Positions 9,246 to 17,561 of a stretch of DNA of 28,723 bases are shown one piece after another. Positions within the stretch are counted from its first letter, which is position 1, and every line of letters starts with the position of its first letter. Both the position numbers and the translations under genes were made by a program. Source of the stretch: Branchiostoma floridae (taxonomy: Eukaryota; Chordata; Leptocardii; Amphioxiformes; Branchiostomatidae); NCBI RefSeq assembly GCF_000003815.2, contig NC_049984.1, positions 20,441,448 through 20,470,170 of the forward strand. The letters are read 5' to 3'. The notes under the pieces are model-generated. The model saw only the letters and a program-made list of their open reading frames with translations, was not told the origin of the DNA and made no database searches.

Positions 9246-9748
9246 GTATTTCTTTTAAAAAAGTGCAGCCAGCTTTCCTTGCCACTATTTCCCATACAGG
9301 GCGTCCACCTGTAAGGGGTATGTAGAGACGTCCAGCTGTTTCATTCTTAGCCAATACTTCACTACAGGGGCGCATAACAAATCATAGGATCTCGCTCATC
9401 TTTATTTCCACTCATCCTCCATTAAGCATGTCCCTGTTTCCTAATGCTTCCGATGTCATACTATAGGATAGCACTGTTAAATACACGCAGTGGAGAAATT
9501 GGATCTAGGCTACTAGATCAAATAACCTCCGAGAAAGGTTGCAATGAACTCTGTTAAGATACTTTGAACTTGAATTTGATACGCAGATTGATCATGGAGA
9601 GTTTTGGAGAATAGCTTCACTCTCTCTACACATATGTAACATTATGTGTGTGTCATGAACATGTGTTCTGTGATATGCCGTACATGTTGGAGTTGGAGTG
9701 AATATGTAGAGTGTAGAAACATGAAGAAATGACATAATCCGTCAAACA
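9246..9748 (-). other. Probable 3' untranslated region and downstream flank
   Basis: No coding frame is recognised. Read on the minus strand this follows the stop codon at 9749-9751 and carries AATAAA about 345 bases further on, so much of it would be 3' untranslated region of the minus-strand gene. Confidence 0.4.
9401..9406 (-). terminator. Polyadenylation signal AATAAA
   Basis: AATAAA on the minus strand, in GGAAATAAAGATG. It is a plausible signal for the gene whose last exon is at 9749-9857. The hexamer is common by chance in AT-rich DNA. Confidence 0.4.
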
Positions 9749-9857
9749 TCACTCTGTTTTGTTGAAAGGGTTGAACGGGTAGGTGAGGGTGACAGTCCGG
9801 CACAGCGGTCCCCGGTGAGCGAAGCGGGAAGTGCGAAAAGTCGCTTTTGGTAGCTTC
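9749..9857 (-). CDS. Last exon of unidentified minus-strand gene
   Basis: A strong acceptor (TTGTCTTGTTTTTCAG on the minus strand) precedes an exon that supplies one base to finish a codon, then 35 residues and TGA. It starts KLPKATFRTSRFAHRG and ends TVTLTYPFNPFNKTE. Its phase fits the donor of the exon at 12523-12672, and joining them gives an uninterrupted frame through MRTTYR into KLPKATF. The downstream AATAAA agrees with a 3' end. The protein is not identified: it is a short, basic, Pro/Tyr/Phe-rich tail without a known domain. The style loosely recalls small axonemal microtubule inner proteins, a weak impression only. The intron of about 2.7 kb is filled by repeats. Confidence 0.5.
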
Positions 9858-9944
9858 CTGAAAAACAAGACAATATGAAAAGTACTGCCCACAGGGTGTT
9901 TCTTTACCAACCTGCAAAACCTCACGCACTTCCACTTTCGTGAG

Positions 9945-10275
9945 GTGCCCGTAGTAATACCACCCACATGTGAGATGCCTCAGCCCCGTAGTAATACCAC
10001 CCACACGTGAGGTGTCTCAGCCCCGTAGTAATAACACCCACATATGAGATGCCTCAGTCCCGTAGTAATACCACCCACACGTTAGGTGCCTCAGCCCCGT
10101 AGTAATACCACCCACACGTGAGATGCCTCAGCCCCGTATTAATACCACCCACACGTGAGGTGCCTCAGCTCTATAGTAATAGCACCCACACGTGATGTGC
10201 CCCAGCCCGTAGTAATAGCACCCACATGCACGTGAGGTGCATCAGCTCCGTAGTAATAGCACCCACACGTGATGT
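9945..10275. repeat. 37-bp minisatellite, about nine units
   Basis: The anchor GTAGTAATA (one unit reads ATAGTAATA, one GTATTAATA) recurs at 9951, 9988, 10025, 10062, 10099, 10136, 10173, 10209 and 10250. The period is 37 bases, with one 36 and one 41. Each unit continues CCACCCACACGTGAGGTGCC or a variant. Six of the nine contain a perfect E-box, CACGTG. The array lies about 90 bases from the acceptor of the minus-strand last exon. Confidence 0.93.
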
Positions 10276-10447
10276 GAATATGGTGGGTTACATGCATCAC
10301 ATGGATGGATGGACTGTGCGTTGACTTTCGCAAAGCCTTCGACCCCTGATGGCGAAAAAAGTCCCTTTGAAGTAACCACAGGTGTACTCCGAGGGCGACA
10401 CATTAGCGCCTTTCCTTTTCATAATTGTACTGAATCACATCTTACGT

Positions 10448-10458
10448 ATTTCTGTTGA
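10448..10458 (+). repeat. Left target-site duplication of element B
   Basis: ATTTCTGTTGA, matched by ATTTCTCTTGA at 11685-11695 with one difference. Joining element A across the two copies restores its reading through LRIS and DSLHEKG, which supports an insertion here. Confidence 0.75.
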
Positions 10459-11684
10459 AACGGCTCCAACCACAGCTGAACAAATTCTCGCAGAACAACA
10501 GGCCGGATTCAGGAAAGGCAGGTCCTGTGTCGAGCAGATCTTCAATCTACGTATAACCTATGAGAAGTACAAGGAACTTGGGGAACCAGTGTATCACACA
10601 TTCGTCGACTACAAGACGTGCTTTGATAGGATATGGCAGAACGGACTGTGGGCAGTTATGTGTCGTTTCAACATAAGTCGGGGTATCATTAACTCCATAG
10701 AAGCACTTTACAAGGTGTCACAGAGCACAGTCATGATAGGCAATGATTTCACGACTGCTTCACTACGTTAGTAAGAGTGCGGAAAGGGTGCCTGCTGTCA
10801 CCAACACTCTGCAACATCTTCTTGGAAAACATCATGAAGTCTCCAGTCAAACTTGCAGGTCGCATCATCAACTACCTACAAATTGCCGACGATGTCGACC
10901 TGTTTGATGGCTCTAACCTGCCAATAAGCTCACTTTAGCTGCCTGGACTCTGCCAGTTGGAGATACGGTATGGAAGTCAGCCTTGAGAAGACCAAGTGCC
11001 TAGTGACTGGCCCGTCAGACACAGTACAGGTTACAGTGAGAGGCACTGACCTAGAACAGGTTAGTGAATTTACATACCTGGGCTACCTTCAGACAGAGGA
11101 CTGTAGCTCAGTAAGAGTAGTCAAGGTCAGGATAGCGAAGGCAACTTCCGTACTGTCGAGACTCAAACACGTCTGGAATAGTCATAACATTTCCCCGCAA
11201 ACAAAAATTCGACTACTACGTTCCCTTGTGCTATCGATCTTCCTATATGGCGCTGAGGCATGGACTTCAAACGTAGACATTGTGAAGCGGATTTTTGCAT
11301 TCGAGATGAACTGCTACCGAAGACTACTTCGGGTCCACTGGTCATCGCACACCACAAACAGCGAAGTCATGCAGCGCGTTAATACTCTGGTAGGCCCATG
11401 TCCCAGTTTCCTTTCGCTTGTGAAAAAGAAGAAGTTACAATGGTTTGGTCATGCTACAAGAGCAAAGGGCACTTTAACTCACACCATACTGCAAGGAAGG
11501 ACAGAAGATGCAAGACTTAGGAGACGTCCTCGACGGAATTGGACCAGTGACTAGAAAGAGTGGACTGGAAAGACAGTCCAGCTGCTGGCAACTTTGGCTG
11601 AAGATAGACAAAGGTGGAAGAATTATGCTGATCGGATAGCTGCCCCTACGACCGGTGAGGCTATGGGACCGGTGAGGTGAGGTG
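10459..11684 (+). pseudogene. Decayed 5'-truncated non-LTR retrotransposon B
   Basis: It begins with RT block AEQQAGFRKGRSCVEQIFNL. Motif A reads HTFVDYKTCFDRIW, with changes from the usual KAFD. Motif B reads RKGCLLSPTLCNIF after a frameshift near 10769, and the catalytic loop reads LQIADDVDLF. A second frame change precedes MEVSLEKTKCLV (10970). The frame then runs to 11551 through FTYLGYLQTED, LYGAEAWTSN and QWFGHATRAKGTL, and ends RRPRRNW. The tail is GGTGAGGTGAGGTGA. Clade not assigned. Frameshifts and stops make it inactive. It lies inside element A. Confidence 0.8.
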
Positions 11685-11695
11685 ATTTCTCTTGA
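11685..11695 (+). repeat. Right target-site duplication of element B
   Basis: ATTTCTCTTGA, the partner of 10448-10458. Confidence 0.75.
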
Positions 11696-12238
11696 TAGCC
11701 TGCATGAAAAGGGCATTGAAATTCAGCCCAGACGAAGGCGTCGCCAACCTGCAGTGAACCTCACAGATTTAGATTTCGCAGACGACCTAGCTTTGGTCGC
11801 ACAACTGGTCATAGATGCAGAAGAACTGCTCCAGACACTCGAGAGAGCAGTAACGAGTGTTAGACTGAGTTTATATGTACAGGTACCTCTTCTGAATCAG
11901 TAGAATTTAAATCTGTGTCTGGTGTCTGCTTAGGATCCTCTATTATGGACTCAGAAAAAGATTTTAAAGTAAGGAAAGCCATAGCTTGGGATATATGTAA
12001 TAGACTCGACAAAATTTGGCTCTCTAATATCGGTAACAAACTCAAGACACAAGTTTTCCGCACCATTGTCGAGCCGGTACTTCTATATGGCGCCGAAACG
12101 TGGACACTGAGCACACGTCTGGAGAAGAGACTTGATGTAACATACACCTCACTTCTGCACAGGTGAAGAAGTGATCTCTTCACTCATCTTCTGGCATGGA
12201 GGCCGAGGGGAAAGACCCCCCCCCCGCCAGGGACGACA

Positions 12239-12262
12239 GATGATGATGATGATGATGATAGC

Positions 12263-12301
<39 letters not shown>

Positions 12302-12332
12302 TGGATGGGTGGGTGGATGGATGGATGGATAT
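12239..12332 (+). repeat. (GAT)n then (GGAT)n microsatellite
   Basis: A run of GAT units, broken once by AGC, continues into GGAT/GGGT units. The GAT part is probably the expanded 3' tail of element A. Confidence 0.9.
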
Positions 12333-12522
12333 GCTGTATATCGTACGGTGTATGTAACAGTGGCTTAAGGTACACAATCCCGGACTTTCAACTCTCAACT
12401 CACCCGGTACTTATCAAATCTACTACAGCACAAGTGCACTGTCGTCGCCGGGAAAATCCCATCGTAAGTGTTTACTCCGATGAATGTGACCAGAGCTATA
12501 AACAAAATTCCGTTTGGCCTAC
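12333..12522. other. Intronic stretch, nothing recognised
   Basis: It follows the exon donor (GTAGGCC on the minus strand). No further feature is supported. Confidence 0.4.
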
Positions 12523-12672
12523 CTGTAGGTAGTACGCATGCTTGTGGCAAATGGTGACTCGGGGTCATGTATGACGTCCACTTTGACCTGGGCCGTCTCC
12601 CGTGGCACGTAGCCGGAGTACCCTGGGCAGGGCCGAAGTCTGGGCGCGGCGTCACCAGGACAGCCGTGTATG
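12523..12672 (-). CDS. Internal exon of unidentified minus-strand gene
   Basis: On the minus strand an acceptor (GTGTTCTTGGTCTCAG) opens an exon of 150 bases and CAG|GTAGGC closes it. The exon gives one base, 49 codons and two bases. The frame reads IHGCPGDAAPRLRPCPGYSG, then YVPRETAQVKVDVIHDPESP and FATSMRTTY. It is GC-richer than its surroundings, as amphioxus exons often are. PGYSGYVPR resembles the GYTG(F/H)xP motif of FAM166/CIMIP2-type ciliary microtubule proteins (DUF2475), but the rest does not clearly match. The closing phase needs one base, which the exon at 9749-9857 supplies. A stop shortly upstream in this frame means the true start lies in an earlier exon. Confidence 0.5.
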
Positions 12673-13014
12673 CTGAGACCAAGAACACGCGTTGCACAAA
12701 CATATCAGTTGAACAAAATTCATTACATTATACTTCAACAGTCAAAATGCACAACATGGCCTGTAGCCTTCCGTCTTCATTTGCATGCGAAGAAGCCTAA
12801 TTTTCAAACAGGAGTTGGAAGACCTCACACCATCGTCAAGCAATATCATTTTCTGTCCGTAGGGAGGCACAACACTATTGAAGTAACTACGGTATTTGCG
12901 GTGTGGCTGAGGTGTTTGATGCCAACTTTAACTTCCAATATGCCAAATGTCAGACTAATCCATTAGAAGGACACAGACAAGACATGTTGACAGTATGAAA
13001 TCTCCATGAAATAT

Positions 13015-13400
13015 ATATATTCTGATTATGCAAATGACTTCCAGATCTTCCACATCAATAAATAAATAACTAAATCTTCATAATCTTTGCTTGGTTATGT
13101 ACACCTTTAACTAACTTACACAGGTCAAAATGTAGGCAATCAAATCATTTATTGTAACAGTTAAAAGAATTATAGCACTTTGGCATTGAACATGCAAATT
13201 AGACACATTTGCATAATTGGTATCTATCAATACTCCACCTGCCACAAACAATGTATGTAACAGGTATTTGAGTCCTGTATTAATGGAAAACACGGCAAGT
13301 ATTGATTTTTCTCATTAAATATGCAAAATAAGAGGCAATTTGCACAATTTGCATTTCATTATGTACATCTATGTCCAAGCTACCTACATACTAAATATTA
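13015..13400 (+). repeat. Fragment of family H core
   Basis: Blocks such as CTGATTATGCAAATGA (13021), CATGCAAATTAGACACATTT (13191) with GCATAATTGGTATCTATCAA, and CATTATGTACATCTATG (about 13356) match the H core in the same orientation as the 3953-4890 copy. The copy is strongly diverged and lacks both ends. Confidence 0.6.
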
Positions 13401-13409
13401 TTTAAGAGT

Positions 13410-14517
13410 TCACCTTCCGTTCAGTACATTTTCATCATGAAATTATATGAAGACATTCAACAATTCCCAGTACGATAACTAAGTCTAAGTACCGTTATAA
13501 GCTTCTCGTGATGTGGGTACATTTATTATTACAGTGAACTTTATCAAATAGGGCATATGTTTTAACAATTTTCAAGCAGGTGCAGGTACTGTGAAGTAGT
13601 TAGCGTTTGTTTTCTTCAAGATGAAAACTTCTTCTTCTTCTTGTTTTGTATGAGCCATTACCGAAACGGAGACGTCTCGAATTACAGCCCTGTCGCTTCA
13701 TACTTTTTTCTGAAAAATCCCAGGACCAACAACAACATATTTTGTATCAAATACAATACACCTGCAACAACAATCATTAATACTTAAATAAATCAATAAA
13801 ATCGTCGCCATAGCAATAATTTTTATTGCCACACTTGTTTCAGATGATCTCTGATCTCCGAACTTACGCACAAAGTACTTTTTGTGATATGATTGAATTA
13901 TGATTTGGATTGCAGGTTGTAAATAGATTATAGACTTATTTTAGATTAACTTGTTAGATATGAGTCCATTTTGAGTTCTTGTAGACTCAAATATCAGCAA
14001 CGCTGTCTGAGAGTCTGTGTAATGTACTTTTCACATTTCCTAATAAATAGATAAGTTAACATGGCTGAAAAGCTGGAAATGGTGTGTTTTTGGTGAAAAT
14101 TGTGTTTCGGCCCGAGGCTCATTTCCGGATAATCTTACGCCTTCAATGTAAACAGGTTCCCTGACCTAGATTGACCTCTGAGGTGCTGTTTAAGGGAAGT
14201 TGCAATGCCGCACGACACAATTTAGTTTGTGAAATAAATGTTTACTTTCTTGTTTTCTTTCGGTGCCTTTGATCCTGTGTGAATCACAAGCATGTTGTGT
14301 ACGTGTTGTAATCAAGACATAAAAGTGTGATTTTTTTTTTTACAGTAGAGCATGAATGTACCGTATGATGTCATTTTTCCTATGGAATGATTTTTTTTTC
14401 ATATTCAATTTTTGAACAGTCCATTTTTGCATTAGGAGGAAGGTGGAGTGAACATCACTGAATTTGCTCATAAGCAAATACCGGTCTTTCTATTTGGAAA
14501 TAATTATTCAAAATGCA
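13410..14517. other. Non-coding stretch, few features
   Basis: No gene recognised. A (CTT)n run at about 13628-13643, read on the minus strand, follows CGGTAATGGCTCATACAAAA and may be the AAG-repeat tail of a decayed retrotransposon. A T10-12 run lies at about 14330-14341. Confidence 0.35.
14162..14177 (-). promoter_or_regulatory. Perfect DR4 nuclear receptor-like site
   Basis: TGACCT AGAT TGACCT on the plus strand is two AGGTCA half-sites in direct repeat with a 4-base spacer on the minus strand, the arrangement bound by thyroid-receptor and LXR-type heterodimers with RXR. It lies about 650 bases downstream of the candidate first exon. Chance occurrence is possible. Confidence 0.3.
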
Positions 14518-14697
14518 TTTAAGTTCGCGGGGTTTTAATTTCGCGAAAGCGAGAAAAAGGACTTTTCGCGGTGGTTTTAAGTTCGCGGTAGCACCATGCA
14601 CTGTAGTCTCTTAGCTTACTGCCATGGAAAAATGTTCGCGGTGAAACGGCCACCGCGAAAACCGCGAACATTAAACCACCGCAAAAATTTCTGTATT
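14518..14697. repeat. CG-rich inverted-repeat element (TTCGCGG motifs)
   Basis: Dense TTCGCGGT/ACCGCGAA motifs in both orientations. TTAAGTTCGCGGGGTTTTAA near 14518 faces GCGAACATTAAACCACCGC near 14665, and AAAATGTTCGCGGTG (14630) faces CACCGCGAAAACCGCGAACA (14652). It is non-coding and looks like a MITE. No target duplication was resolved. Confidence 0.6.
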
Positions 14698-14778
14698 TGA
14701 TAAATGGCGTTGCTAGCTAGCTTTGATGTTGTCACAGTCTGTCAGCTACATGAATACAGGCTGACAGAAGTGCTTTAC

Positions 14779-14815
14779 CTGGTTTGGTGGGGGACATGTC
14801 CACTTCCGCCTCCAT
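14779..14815 (-). CDS. Possible first coding exon of minus-strand gene
   Basis: On the minus strand ATG opens MEAEVDMSPTKP and is closed by CAG|GTAAAG, a good donor, leaving one spare base. The ATG context is GCCATGG, close to the Kozak optimum. An NRF1-like palindrome lies about 30 bases upstream. Its phase does not join directly to the exon at 12523-12672, so at least one exon would be missing between them. A link between the two is inferred only from strand and order. A longer plus-strand open frame overlaps it antisense. Confidence 0.35.
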
Positions 14816-15302
14816 GGCAGCGGTCGGGTGTCCCTGTGTCCCCCGTGCGCCTGCGCAGTTGTTTTGGGTCCCAAACGCCAGTCAGGTTCTGCCAGTTGAT
14901 GCACTTGATTTCATGCCGGCACGGTCGGTACTTCACCCTGTCTGTGTGCTCCTCAAATATGGTCATTGGAGGGCAACTCTACGGCGGAGGTGGGGCAGAG
15001 AAAGGCCATTTGAGGATGATGAAATGGAAGAGTGCTACGTTTACGAACTTGTAACTGCTGAGAAGATCATGAACAATTCAGATCCCAGAGTGATTGTTCG
15101 TCAGGTGAAGCCAGCTACCCAGAGGCTGTGTAAGGTGGTTTATGCCTGTCGGCAAATTCGGTTACAAACGTTACAACCACGAGTAAGACGGTTGCCACGG
15201 TTGTATCATTATATGTATAAGACTGTGGCCGTTTTTGTGACGCTTAGCAGTTTTTCTTGCTTTGTAAGGAAACAAGAAAGGATTGTTGACTGTTATTTGT
15301 AG
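14784..15302 (+). CDS. Unidentified plus-strand open frame, possible exon
   Basis: A 172-codon frame from ATG at 14784; an ATG at 14814 (MAAVGCPCVPRAP) has a better context. The middle part, FEDDEMEECYVYELVTAEKI followed by MNNSDPRVIVRQ, looks protein-like. A donor-like CAG|GTGAAG at 15103 could end an exon there, and the remaining residues look random. No domain recognised. It overlaps the candidate minus-strand first exon and the NRF1-like site, so at most one reading of the 5' part is likely to be coding. Confidence 0.3.
   Translation: MVGDMSTSASMAAVGCPCVPRAPAQLFWVPNASQVLPVDALDFMPARSVLHPVCVLLKYGHWRATLRRRWGRERPFEDDEMEECYVYELVTAEKIMNNSDPRVIVRQVKPATQRLCKVVYACRQIRLQTLQPRVRRLPRLYHYMYKTVAVFVTLSSFSCFVRKQERIVDCYL
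14846..14857. promoter_or_regulatory. NRF1-like palindrome
   Basis: TGCGCCTGCGCA differs from the NRF1 consensus YGCGCAYGCGCR by one position. NRF1 sites mark CpG-type, often bidirectional promoters. It sits just upstream of the minus-strand ATG at 14815. Confidence 0.45.
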
Positions 15303-16229
15303 CCTACTATGCTTAATGACATATTGTACTAAATGGCTGTAACAAACGTTACCATTGTTTGGTGCTTCATGCGTTATCTACTCAACCTGGTGTAAAAAAA
15401 GCTGCCTACTTCTTAAATGTCCTCTTATACCTAGATAATGTAGCCAAAACTGTAGATCATTACGAAGAAAAAATGTTGTGACAACGTTAACGAAATTAAA
15501 AAAAGTTCAATTCTGTTGCCATTCTTTGGCTAACGTTATCTTTTTAAAGAGGAATTTCCTGAACAGCCAAGTAGGTTTGATTGAAAATAACCTAAACTCG
15601 CTTATTTGCATATTTCAAGAACGAGCCAATATTGTTTCGTCAGTCGTGAACCCCATTGATTGCTGAAATAGAAGTGGTTAGTAAGTTTGAAACGACTTTT
15701 CTTGGTACTGTAGTAGACGGTCTGATTTTTGTACCTATTGTCCAGGGCATGCTTTAATTTGTTTTCATTTTTCGGTGGCAGCTTTTTTGATGTCGGGAAC
15801 TTTAGTAGAGAAGAAGTAGTGTACATGTGTATTTGGTCCCGGTTGCAGCTTCTTTCATTGTAGAACAGTTTCAATGTTAGTTACTGCAGAGGATCTTCCC
15901 CAACAATCAGTAGAAGCTGTACCTGTTGCTGCGCAATGCTGGAGCCCTGCCCTGCCTGCTTGTATGAGGTGGTCCACTGCAAGTCCGTGCTTAAACGGTT
16001 GAGTACATCCGAAGGCCCAGTTATATCAGATAGGATGTTCGTCGATTGGACAATTTTCGGAAGTACTCTTACAACCTTGTGAGGTGGAATGGAATTCACA
16101 ATGGGCTTTGTGTCCAGATATCTGGGGAAAATTCATAATTGATAAAAACATGAAGCCCCGGATTCATTCGCTGTGATAGCACCACACGCCATACGTTTGA
16201 AAGAATCGGGTGCAATACTTTAGTAGTTT
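15303..16229. other. Intergenic, nothing recognised
   Basis: AT-rich with short, unconvincing open frames on both strands. No clear repeat family or exon. Confidence 0.35.
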
Positions 16230-16600
16230 AAACATATAAGGTCGTGGTCACAAACGGCGTAGGTCATATTGTAGATGTGACCTACGCCGTCACCTGATAT
16301 GACCCCTGTCACATTATCCACGATCTTCGTGCGTATCGATGGAAGATCGGCCATATTTAAGATATCGACAGAGCGTTGCGCGTATTTTTCACCTTAAAAC
16401 CGCACCTGTCACATATAAGCCATACTTCGTACCTTGTACAATTGTTGTGCAATAAAGTTATAATCATAAGCGAGGCTCGGGCGATTGCCGCAGAATCGTC
16501 GTCCGATCGATTTTCGTCAAATGCGACAGCGGTATTGGGTGAGCGTACTTGCGTCAATCGCAGGTAAATCACAAGTTAATCGTACGTAAAATTGACCATC
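16230..16600 (-). repeat. Interspersed repeat, second copy of 3780-3952 family
   Basis: The reverse complement shares TGATTTACCTGCGATTGACG (about 16570) and a TTTGTGACCACG block with 3780-3952, with about 300 extra bases between them. A perfect 13-bp hairpin, ACGGCGTAGGTCA (16254-16266) with its complement at 16278-16290, contains inverted AGGTCA half-sites. Confidence 0.5.
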
Positions 16601-16638
16601 GCCAAGTGTCGTAGAACAAGCCTCTTTTCTACATAGCT

Positions 16639-16693
16639 ATGGTGTGGAAATTCATCTCGTTTATGATTCCATTACTAACCTATGTGTGTTCAG
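16639..16693 (+). CDS. Possible signal-peptide first exon
   Basis: ATG opens MVWKFISFMIPLLTYVCS, a short basic start, hydrophobic core and small residue typical of a signal peptide. It is followed by CAG|GTCAGT, a good splice donor. If read through without splicing the frame stops nine codons later. No partner exon was found in this window with a matching phase at a realistic intron length, so this is a candidate only. Confidence 0.3.
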
Positions 16694-16959
16694 GTCAGTT
16701 GTGCCGAGTCCCACACATATAGGGCGGTCTCGTATGAGACGGCGTCTTGGTCCGGGTGGCACCACGCAGTCAGTATCAGGTCGGCTCTCTCCCCGGACTA
16801 ACGATGGCAAGTCATGGTACAGGATGGGAGGCAGAGAAACGGCATTCGCACAGTTGTAAACGTGGGCATATGTGGTCAGGTCAGGTAACTCTACCTTTGC
16901 TACACCTGGTGCCATGCTTCAGCTACTGTAACACCTCTACTTCGTGTCGAGGCCGATAA

Positions 16960-17330
16960 GCCAAGTACGATACACATAGCGTAACATGAAGTAGGAATAA
17001 TGGAACAATCAAAGCTGTTCCAGAACATATCGTCATTAAAAAAACTATTGTTGCAAAGCAGTTCTATGAAATATTTCACAGAATTTCGTAGTTACACGTT
17101 ATGTAGTAACTTGTTACGAGGGGGTAGAAGTGATTTCATAACAGACTCTTTTTTTTCATCGAATAAGTTGAAATTTGACACAAAGGTAAAGGCATATATC
17201 TCGCTGAGACTTGAATAAGTCAATGTGTGGTTCAAATTTCAATGAGCGACTGAGATGATTTCAAGATGACCTTAAAAGTCCGACAGAAGATTACTAGTAG
17301 TATTCCGCTGATCCACTTTTAAAATATTAC
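16960..17330. other. Intergenic, nothing recognised
   Basis: AT-rich sequence with no supported gene or repeat. Confidence 0.35.
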
Positions 17331-17356
17331 TGCAGGAAGGTGTCATCACACCTGCA
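17331..17356 (+). repeat. Inverted repeat before microsatellite
   Basis: CTGCAGG and GGTGT pair with ACACC and CTGCAG across a CATC loop, with two unpaired A. This resembles the inner stem of the CR1-like 3' hairpin at 7706-7721. Together with the following (GAAT)n it may be the 3' end of a decayed plus-strand retrotransposon. Confidence 0.4.
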
Positions 17357-17561
17357 GAATGAATGAATGAATGAATGAATGAATGAATGAATGAATGAAT
17401 GAATGAATGAATGAATGAATGAATGAATGAATGAATGAATGAATGAATGAATGAATGAATGAATGAATGAATGAATGAATGAATGAATGAATGAATGAAT
17501 GAATGAATGAATGAATGAATGAAGGTACCTCCTTGAATGAATGAATGAATGAATGAATGAA
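17357..17561 (+). repeat. (GAAT)n microsatellite
   Basis: About 40 GAAT units to 17523, then an interruption containing GGTACCTCCTT, then more units up to the retrotransposon at about 17562. Units of the same kind resume at 18944-18969 on the far side of the retrotransposon. Confidence 0.95.

Larger units (their letters stand above)
10314..12300 (+). pseudogene. Decayed non-LTR retrotransposon A, split by element B
   Basis: It starts with VDFRKAFD (about 10320), then jumps to VTTGVL (about 10354). About 60 residues of a normal RT are missing between them, so there is an internal deletion. It continues in a shifted frame as GDTLAPFLFIIVLNHILRIS up to element B, and resumes after B as ISLDSLHEKGIEIQ with LTDLDFADDLALV, the FADD catalytic motif. 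After another frame change come SIMDSEKDFKVRKAIAWDI and LLYGAETWTLSTRLEKRL (to 12166). It ends in a (GAT)n tail. ATGGATGGATGGA at 10301-10313 and again after the tail may be the target duplication, but the sequence is too simple to be sure. It is non-functional. Confidence 0.75.

Noticed and set aside
9945-10275. CRISPR array
   Set aside because: Units are contiguous 37-bp repeats with no unique spacers, and the DNA is eukaryotic.
10314-11684. A single continuous retrotransposon
   Set aside because: Repeated RT blocks out of order and the flanking duplication show two elements, one inside the other.
12171-12398. Met-rich and His/Ser-rich open frames
   Set aside because: These are translations of the (GAT)n and (GGAT)n microsatellites.
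12413-12522. Exon following 12523 that reads SSGHIHRSKHLRWDF
   Set aside because: The frame fits after a 27-base intron, which is too short. The exon at 9749-9857 is a better partner.
14041-14090. Plus-strand start MAEKLEM before a GTGTGT donor
   Set aside because: Seven codons with an average donor and no partner exon. Expected by chance.
16694-16859. Tiny intron joining the signal-peptide exon to a frame ending ETAFAQL
   Set aside because: The frames fit, but the intron would be about 30 bases, too short to be spliced.
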